The notes beneath the pieces were generated by a model. That model worked only from the letters and a program-made list of their open reading frames with translations, ran no database searches and was not told the origin of the DNA. Positions 6,175 through 11,934 of a DNA stretch of 11,934 bases are shown in pieces. How positions within the stretch are numbered: the first letter of the stretch is position 1; every line of letters starts with the position of its first letter. The stretch covers positions 1 to 11,934 of the forward strand of contig LSSL01004123.1 in NCBI GenBank assembly GCA_001953115.1, written 5' to 3'. The translations under genes and the position numbers were made by a program. The DNA comes from Smittium mucronatum (taxonomy: Eukaryota; Kickxellomycota; Harpellomycetes; Harpellales; Legeriomycetaceae).

Positions 6175-8352
6175 ATGAATAATCAAGGTGAACACGGTGC
6201 TTCAAAATGGCGCCTGCCCCCACTTAAAGATTTGGTCAGTCATCTTGAAACAAAATCAAGGCCTTTGTTATCCTCGATTAATTCTTTCTCTTCTCTGAAC
6301 GATGATCAAAATGCATCTGTATCAAAAAACGTTTTGAATAGACCTATTAATAGCTCAGAATTCCGATATTCTGAAACAAGCAAAAGTTTAGGGAAGACTT
6401 CTGAACGTTTTTCAAGGGGATCCTTTGATCTTCAAAATCCGAGAGATGATATGTCTTCGTCTGGCAGCGATTTTGATTCGAAAACTAGATCCAAATCCCC
6501 TTCCAGGAGGAATTCTCTGGCTCTCTCAAATCTTCATAACTTTAAATCCATTCCTTCAATTAGTGACTCCCTTGAATCAACAGCAACAAAAAGGCTGGAG
6601 GTCTACTCATTGCACGAAAAAGACAATAAAACTCGAAAAGATTCCTTTGCCGAAAAGCTCTACTCGTCGGATTCTGAATCTGCAAATGAAAACTTAAACC
6701 AGGATTCATTGAATAACAAAAAATCTAAAAATCAAAGCCCTGGGAGACAGTCCAAAAAATACACTTGTGATATATGCTTTTCCTCCTTCTCTAGGCAACA
6801 CAATTTAAAATCACATACTTTAACACATTCCACTGAACGCCCTTTTGTGTGCGAAATTTGTTCTAAGTCTTTCAGAAGGCAGCACGATCTAAAACGCCAT
6901 AAAAAGCTTCATACGGGTGAGCGCCCTCACACATGCTCCATATGTGGTCGTGGTTTTGCTAGACTCGATGCCCTTAATCGTCACATGCGAGCTGAAAACA
7001 TGCAATCCTGCTCTGGAACTCCAAGAAGAGGCAGATTCATGAACGTACACATTGGCCAAGGATTTTCTCTTAATTACATTAAAGGTTTAGGCCGAAATTC
7101 AATTTCTACGCAAGGATCAGTTCCTGAAAGTTTCGGCAACTCAAAATATTTTGATCCAAATGATATTTCTGGTTCTGATCTTTCTCGTAGAGCCTCTACA
7201 TCAGTTCTAATGCTTAAAAATTCTAATTCTAATAACTTGCAATACAACAGAACCCATAGATTTAGCTTAGCCCCTCCTCTGCTAAACCATAAAAATGTCT
7301 TTTTCTCCAACCAAGATCCATCTGACTCTCGAAGATCTTCTGGTGTTTATCCTCTCAACAAGTACCATTATAGCACTGAAAATGGTCAACCTTCAATTAT
7401 AAATTTAAGCTATCCAAACTCTGGTCAACGAAACTCATTTGATTACAAAAGTACTAATAACTCATTTAGAAGGTCAATTCATGAAAACTCCTCGCCATAT
7501 TATAATGAATTCTCTCATAATACACAGAATATGCGCCAAAATCCCCAGTATGGATTGTACAACAGGATTAATGTGGCTGAGCCCGCCGACCCTAGCGTGA
7601 ATGTCGTAGATGGAAAAGAGTCGTTTACTAATTTGTCAATAAGTAAATTTTACCCTAAAAGTCGATTTAATGAAATAAGATTCCAAGAGCATTCTTCCTC
7701 AAATTTAGAAAGACGCCACTCCTTGGCATCCATCGGAAAAAGTTCCACTCATCCTCAATCCACCTTTCCTCAAAATCATTGGAGCGAAAGTCGTAAATCT
7801 ACATCCCAATACATCAAGAGATCCCACCCACTGTCATTCTCTAACGAAACCAACCAACAACCCCTTAGCAGAAATTGCGAATCTGAAGCTTCCCCTGCTT
7901 TATGTGATGGTGTCGTTAAGGTTCCTGGGACCTCACACCCCTCAAGCAGCCACCATCAAAATTTAACTAACCCTGAAAGTATTGGCTATAACTTTTATCA
8001 AAACATTTCTTCTGAGTCCTCCCACGCGTTATCATCAACTGGAAATTTACACAATTTGTCTGTTGATACCGAGGATAATATTCTTAACACTAAACCTCCT
8101 GACACCTTTAGGGAACCCAACGAAATTAAAAACGAGGCTATTCCCAACACTTCCAATAATGACTTAGAGGAGGAAAACTTGGTTTTAAAGCATGAACTTG
8201 AAAAATTAAAGTCATCCGATTTGTACAGTAAGATTTCTAACCTGGAAAGTACGATTGACCTACTAACTCAAAAAAATAACAACTTGAACGAAAAGATATC
8301 TATTTATGAAAGGGATGATCTATGCATGAAAAATAAGAAGTCTGCTGTATAA
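6175..8352 (+). CDS. Crz1/Prz1-like C2H2 zinc-finger transcription factor
   Basis: Uninterrupted 725-codon frame; the first ATG after an in-frame TAA at 6106 is used. Three zinc fingers occupy residues 196-279. Finger 1 is C198/C201/H214/H218, finger 2 is C226/C229/H242/H246, and finger 3 is C254/C257/H270 with C279 as fourth ligand (H-x8-C), a spacing also found in the last finger of yeast Crz1. Helix contact residues (-1,3,6) are R-N-S, R-D-R and R-A-R; the first two triplets equal those of Crz1. By the usual code this predicts a G-rich site like the Crz1 element GNGGC(G/T)CA. Residues 1-190 and 280-650 are low-complexity, rich in Ser and Asn. Four RRxS kinase-type sites lie at S114, S341, S389 and S516. 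Possible weak calcineurin docking motifs are PSVNVV (473-478) and VKVP (581-584). Residues 663-712 form a coiled coil (L671, L675, L678, I687, L690, I694, L697, L704, I708), not a usual Crz1 part. The inferred role is a nuclear, phosphorylation-controlled transcription factor, perhaps a calcium-response one. Orthology to Crz1 itself is unproven. Confidence 0.92.
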   Translation: MNNQGEHGASKWRLPPLKDLVSHLETKSRPLLSSINSFSSLNDDQNASVSKNVLNRPINSSEFRYSETSKSLGKTSERFSRGSFDLQNPRDDMSSSGSDFDSKTRSKSPSRRNSLALSNLHNFKSIPSISDSLESTATKRLEVYSLHEKDNKTRKDSFAEKLYSSDSESANENLNQDSLNNKKSKNQSPGRQSKKYTCDICFSSFSRQHNLKSHTLTHSTERPFVCEICSKSFRRQHDLKRHKKLHTGERPHTCSICGRGFARLDALNRHMRAENMQSCSGTPRRGRFMNVHIGQGFSLNYIKGLGRNSISTQGSVPESFGNSKYFDPNDISGSDLSRRASTSVLMLKNSNSNNLQYNRTHRFSLAPPLLNHKNVFFSNQDPSDSRRSSGVYPLNKYHYSTENGQPSIINLSYPNSGQRNSFDYKSTNNSFRRSIHENSSPYYNEFSHNTQNMRQNPQYGLYNRINVAEPADPSVNVVDGKESFTNLSISKFYPKSRFNEIRFQEHSSSNLERRHSLASIGKSSTHPQSTFPQNHWSESRKSTSQYIKRSHPLSFSNETNQQPLSRNCESEASPALCDGVVKVPGTSHPSSSHHQNLTNPESIGYNFYQNISSESSHALSSTGNLHNLSVDTEDNILNTKPPDTFREPNEIKNEAIPNTSNNDLEEENLVLKHELEKLKSSDLYSKISNLESTIDLLTQKNNNLNEKISIYERDDLCMKNKKSAV

Positions 8353-8678
8353 TCAATTATTAATTAATTCATCCATCTATGGTTTGCAAGTGGGGTATCC
8401 TTTCTAAACATAATCACTCAGCTTAACCTGCATTAATATTCATAAATTTTTAGAGCCAGTCCTCATAACTGCAACATTCATCTGATCTAGAAATAATCTT
8501 AATTTAATAATATGACTTTGATAATAATTGAAGGTCTAATGGCTCAACAATTCGCTGCAAATACATGGATTTTCATTTCTCAATCATCGGCCCATTTCTT
8601 TACTTTTTTTTTATTAAGAAAATTACTCTTAATACACATCTAATGTATAAAAAACTAATTTATAAACTTCTTTTTTAG
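8353..8678. other. 3' flank of the zinc-finger gene
   Basis: Should hold the 3' UTR; no clear AATAAA lies close to the stop codon. A plus-strand frame at 8512-8640 starts at ATG and runs 43 codons (MTLIIIEGLMAQQFAANTW onward). It is protein-like but short and unrecognised. Just before 8679 there is a good splice-acceptor-like sequence: CTAAT, then a T-rich tract and TAG (8652-8678). Confidence 0.35.
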
Positions 8679-9054
8679 AATGGAATCACTAAGATTGATT
8701 ATAATCCTTCTTTGATTCCAACTTGTAGCCATTTTATGTGTATAAAACCATTTAACTATCACAAATATTACCCTTCTATTAGAGAAATGTTAATTTGTAT
8801 CTTTTTTTGAATTAACCGTCACCATTTTATTTTAAACTTTTGATCAATGAAAATCGTATGGAAATTCAGTTAACAACACTCTATTGTAATATAGCGATTA
8901 TCGTAATCTATACTAGTAATGATGCAGCTTACCTTTCAAGACTTTATTCTCCGGCTTTATCTTGCAGGACTATCCATTTTTAAAAATCAGTTAACCAGAA
9001 TTATAAAAACCTTTATCCAAATGATAAATCCTTTGGCCTTAATAATAAAAGCTT
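8679..9054 (+). pseudogene. Possible decayed coding fragment, family unknown
   Basis: One frame starting at 8679 is open for 43 codons (NGITKIDYNPSLIPTC onward) to TGA 8808. The same frame then carries further stops (TGA, TAA, TAG, TAA) before a second open run (ILVMMQLTFQDFILRLYL onward) of about 49 codons that ends near 9054. The peptides look protein-like, and the acceptor-like site at 8678 would suit an exon start. The number of stops is only somewhat below chance for this composition, so this may be noise. No domain is recognised. It overlaps the start of the 21-22 bp tandem repeat. Confidence 0.2.
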
Positions 9055-9131
9055 AAGCTCTATTAAATAAAGTCAATAGCCCATTTTAATAAAGCAAATC
9101 TCCTATTACAATAAAGCTTATTTTCCAATTT
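9002..9131 (+). repeat. Degenerate 21-22 bp tandem repeat, six units
   Basis: ATAAA recurs at 9003, 9024, 9045, 9067, 9089 and 9111, spacings of 21, 21, 22, 22 and 22. From 9044 on, the four units share a pattern near AATAAAGCNNATNNCCNATTNN. This is an eroded minisatellite. A seventh, weaker unit may begin near 8980. Each unit carries a polyadenylation-like AATAAA or ATAAA, but there is no evidence that they serve a transcript. Confidence 0.6.
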
Positions 9132-9160
9132 ACATATATGCGTGATTTTCCTATTTCGGC

Positions 9161-9162
<2 letters not shown>

Positions 9163-9190
<28 letters not shown>
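9163..9190. repeat. (TA)14 microsatellite
   Basis: Fourteen uninterrupted TA dinucleotides, directly read. Likely length-polymorphic and a cruciform-prone site. Confidence 0.97.
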
Positions 9191-9195
<5 letters not shown>

Positions 9196-10374
9196 GGAAT
9201 ATTGTTTTTTTTATTAAGAATATTTTTATGTTAAACTAATTATGATATATAAAAGGGCGGATGTGACTGTTTGGAGGGGTGTGGATTATATTTTTTTATA
9301 AATAAACCTTTCACCCAATAAAAGACTGATAAATAACATAAGTTATATCCTTTTTTTTACGGGAATTTATTTTAAAGTTAATAAAAAGTTATAAAAACCA
9401 ATTTAATGGTTTTCACCCAGCCCCCATCAGCCAATCTAACAGCTCCGTAACTTAAGAAAATCGGTTTAAGAGTATATTAAAATTAGTTGTATTGCTCATT
9501 TTTTTTGAAAATTTTGTCATTTAATATATATGCACTATATTAATTGGTATATTAGAGATTTACTTATTTGAATAACAAACCCATTTTTTAATATTTATTT
9601 ATTCTTTTATTAAAGGAAAATAAATTCAATTTATAAATATATGTTTCTAATATAATATACCCAGATAAAAACCAATTAAAACCCTTCTTGTTTTTATGAA
9701 TTCTGGATCTTTATTTGATTTTTTGTTGATTTACTAATATTATTTAAAAATTGTTGCCATGAAGCCTTAAACTCTTTGATATTATAACATTACCAGCTTT
9801 TTATTTTTTTTGTTTGTTATTTTAATAAAAAATATGACCCATTAACCACGCATCACTTATAATAATTTAGTGGAAGGTTTTGCTAGTTGATTTATAAAGA
9901 TGATTTAAAACCCGAAAATGTATTTTTTTAATGTAAAAAAAGTTTCAATTGAAGGTCAATTCCATTATTTTTTCAGGAAACCAGCTAATTAATTTAATTT
10001 GGAATAATGAAAGTTAGCATTTAATTTTGAATTTTTTTATAAGAATAATAAGTTTGCAAAATATTGGATTTAAGTGATAATTTTTCTTAGCTTTTTAATA
10101 AAATAAAGAAAATTTTATTAAATTTTTCTCAATATTTTTTCAATATTAAATGATAAATTATTAAATCAATACCCTTGACCTTAAGAAAACCGTCATATTA
10201 ATTTTAAATATCTTTCAACATCGAAACAAGAATTTTCGACGCCATGTTTTATATATGTTTATTTTCTGGAAGGCAATTAAATTTACGCTATTTTGGGAAG
10301 AAAAATCGCTTTTATTTATAAATCTACATTTTTAGAAAATATGCGTGAATTATTTGTTTTTTGTTACTGTTTTA
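9191..10374. other. Very AT-rich intergenic region
   Basis: The most AT-rich part of the window, with long A and T runs and many short palindromes. No frame of note and no RNA gene seen. The minus-strand frame of the pseudogene at 10375 may extend leftward into about 10200-10374, but stops become dense and nothing is recognisable. Confidence 0.6.
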
Positions 10375-10918
10375 AGTAACATCCAAAGAACCATACGCCG
10401 ATATAAGTGTTTTCCAAGAACCTTTTTTTTCCAGCGAATATAGAAAATTGATATAATTGGATGTTGTGTCATCATACCAATCTTTTAAAAAAAAATAGAT
10501 GACTCATGAACAACGCAGACTAGTGTATTAGATTTATAGCGTCGATTTTTTTTTAAAAAAAATTATCTTTGCAAGCTTTGGATGCTATCACTTCATAGAT
10601 ACTTGAATCTAATTTATCCATCTTTTTCCCCAAATATAAAAAGGTTTCACCTCCTCTATCATAAAAAAACTAATTACCATGCTTAACTAAATCCCAAAAA
10701 ATACATCAAACACGATTTTCAACCAACTTACTCATTCGATCATACTTAAATCAATATTGAAAAAGAGGAAGGGTGAATTGCGAATTTCGAATCTCGAGGT
10801 TTGAATTGTAAATATGAAACTTCAAAGATAAACATAAGTCCTTTAATATGGTTTAATCCATAGAATCGAGATAAATATGTCGTTTTTGAATATTTTATTT
10901 TGGAGATGATAAATTATG
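10375..10918 (-). pseudogene. Decayed protein-coding remnant, family unknown
   Basis: Read leftward, one frame from 10918 to 10553 encodes protein-like stretches such as ILKDLCLSLKFHIYNSN, KYDRMSKLVENRV and GGETFLYLGKKMDKLDSSIY. It is interrupted by TAA 10895 and 10853, TGA 10751 and 10706, and TAG 10670. It breaks at a T8/A9 homopolymer (10546-10562); the next frame gives RRYKSNTLVCVVHESS. A second homopolymer (10487-10495) leads into a third frame, open for 43 codons (LKDWYDDTTSNYINFLYSL onward) to TAA 10372-10374. Frame changes at homopolymers plus scattered stops fit an old pseudogene. The upper frame is in the same phase as the fragment at 11363-11934, so both may derive from one gene. 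No family recognised. Confidence 0.33.
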
Positions 10919-11362
10919 TTAATTAAAAATAAAAAAATCTGAATATGCTTTAAATTCGAATAAACTTTTTGCAATAAATTTTTAAAAAAATATTTATGAA
11001 AAAAACTTAATTTATTGATTAATTTTTCAAAAAATTCATTATTTTTAGTTCGGGGATATTCTGAAATATTTTAAGATACGCGAATTTATTTTATGAAAAT
11101 AAAAATGAATTATATTCAATTTATATGTATTTGATATTCCTTAAACACTATTGCCAATATATTTTCAAATTTCACCTATATGAAATAAAAAAAATAGTGA
11201 AACTTGTCTTAAACCTCTTTTTATTTTTAATTAAAAACATTTTAATTATAAAGTCTCATCTGTTATGGAAAAAAATTATGTCTTTTATAGATATGATATT
11301 TGTATTAACTCAAAGTTTATTATCTAATTTGTAAAAAAAAAAATTAATCACTGAAAATTTAC
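10919..11362. other. AT-rich stretch between two minus-strand remnants
   Basis: A minus-strand frame at about 10850-11065 is open (SEYPRTKNNEFFEKLINK onward), and a plus-strand ATG frame lies at 11125-11334 (69 codons, mostly Ile/Leu/Phe/Lys). Both are what AT-rich DNA readily gives. If 10375-10918 and 11363-11934 are one gene, this would be its most eroded middle or an intron. Confidence 0.3.
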
Positions 11363-11934
11363 CTAAAAAAAAATCAAATAAGAGGCTGCTGATTTTTTTA
11401 ATGCTTCTTGGTCTTCTAGATGATCTTTTTTGATGGATCAGGGTAATGCTAATAACTCTTTGAAGAATATTTTTTTGAGATACCAATATACGTGGGCACA
11501 TTTTTTTCTTTTTAGAAAATTATAGCGGCTGCAAAACAAATCTTTCCATTTAGTTACTATATCACTTACAAAAAGAAAGTTGTGTTTAGAAAATGTGTCG
11601 ATAAGATCATTGAAGGTCTCAAGTTTAAAATTGCTAAATTTAAGTGAAATTCTTGCAACTAAATCCATTTCAAGCTTGTTTTTAGACTCCAAAAATACTT
11701 TTTTTCTTTCAAAACAGATAAATGATTCAAAAAAATCTTTGGTCCCTGGATATAACAATATTGTTTTAATTTCTTTTCTTGTAGTATGGAATATGTTCAA
11801 AAACAGCGCCTTTAATAATTTCAATTGATTTTTAAAAAAATTTAACTATGCTAGCTGATTTCAAAGACTGTTATCGGCCCTTAATGGTTCTTTTGTATCT
11901 TTCAAGTCCATTTTTTGTTGATGGACTAAAGATG
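11363..11934 (-). pseudogene. Partial decayed protein-coding gene, continues beyond window
   Basis: One minus-strand frame runs from the right edge to TAG 11363-11365, about 190 codons with only three internal stops: TGA 11861, TAG 11846 and TGA 11438. The middle run (11847 side to 11441) is the longest open stretch outside the zinc-finger gene, over 128 codons, and has no ATG at its head. It encodes mixed, protein-like sequence (KEIKTILLYPGTKDFFESF, LEMDLVARISLKFSNFKL, IVTKWKDLFCSRYNFLKRK, CAHVYWYLKKIFFKELL). The sequence after the last stop stays protein-like (KKDHLEDQEALKKSAASYL). The stretch is less AT-rich than the neighbouring spacer. It is basic, helical-looking and aromatic-rich; a transposon origin is possible but I recognise no domain. 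A spliced real gene is the alternative, though the stops sit inside otherwise continuous coding-like sequence. Confidence 0.45.

Noticed and set aside
6425..8167. Other frames inside the zinc-finger gene (6425-6697 plus, 7074-7310 minus, 7982-8167 plus)
   Set aside because: Shadows of the 725-codon gene in other phases or on the opposite strand.
8679..8810. Resemblance of the peptide at 8679-8807 to the C-terminal lobe of HECT ubiquitin ligases
   Set aside because: The key Thr-Cys and Leu-Pro-x-Tyr positions do not line up without several gaps.
11310..11828. Overlapping frames at 11310-11501 (minus) and 11580-11828 (plus)
   Set aside because: Shadows of the longer minus-strand frame at 11363-11934, which is more protein-like.
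10375..11934. A non-standard genetic code to explain in-frame stops on the minus strand
   Set aside because: All three stop codons occur in the remnants, while the intact gene at 6175-8352 uses none internally; decay is simpler.
1..11934. CRISPR array, bacterial operon, Shine-Dalgarno or rho-independent terminator signals
   Set aside because: No spaced direct repeats of the right kind, no gene clusters, and gene content is eukaryotic.

Overview
The window reads as nuclear DNA of an AT-rich eukaryote, most likely a fungus. It has one intact, intron-poor protein gene in about 12 kb. The rest is very AT-rich sequence dotted with decayed fragments that look transposon-derived or pseudogenic. The fungal call rests on the gene itself: its three zinc fingers have the layout and DNA-contact residues of the fungal calcineurin-responsive factor Crz1/Prz1. 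An AT-rich early-diverging fungus fits, but this sequence cannot fix the genus.

Layout. Positions 1-87 (minus strand) fold on paper into the nested double pseudoknot of an HDV-like self-cleaving ribozyme; its downstream body lies off the left edge. Positions 88-3604 are AT-rich with no convincing gene, but carry short repeats and a diverged repeat copy (1389-1720). Positions 3605-3961 (plus) hold a broken reading frame with a DSG motif that resembles a retrotransposon protease. Positions 4697-4808 (plus) hold a degenerate relative of the left-edge ribozyme. It is followed by a less AT-rich stretch (4863-5180) that matches 1389-1720 in two blocks and may be the 5' part of a dead retroelement.

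The intact gene is at 6175-8352: a 725-residue serine/asparagine-rich C2H2 transcription factor with a C-terminal coiled coil. Its leader (about 5885-6174) contains an upstream ATG and a possible 5' intron that would add a few residues to the N-terminus. Downstream come weakly coding-like fragments (8512-9054), a degenerate 21-22 bp tandem repeat (9002-9131) and a (TA)14 microsatellite (9163-9190). On the minus strand at the right end, 10375-10918 and 11363-11934 are remnants of one or two protein-coding genes broken by stops and frameshifts; the second runs off the window.

The most notable system is the ribozyme pair. In insects and trypanosomes, HDV-like ribozymes release the 5' ends of non-LTR retrotransposons. 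Here an apparently complete copy and a decayed copy sit about 4.6 kb apart in opposite orientation, each marking the 5' end of a putative element that reads away from the other.
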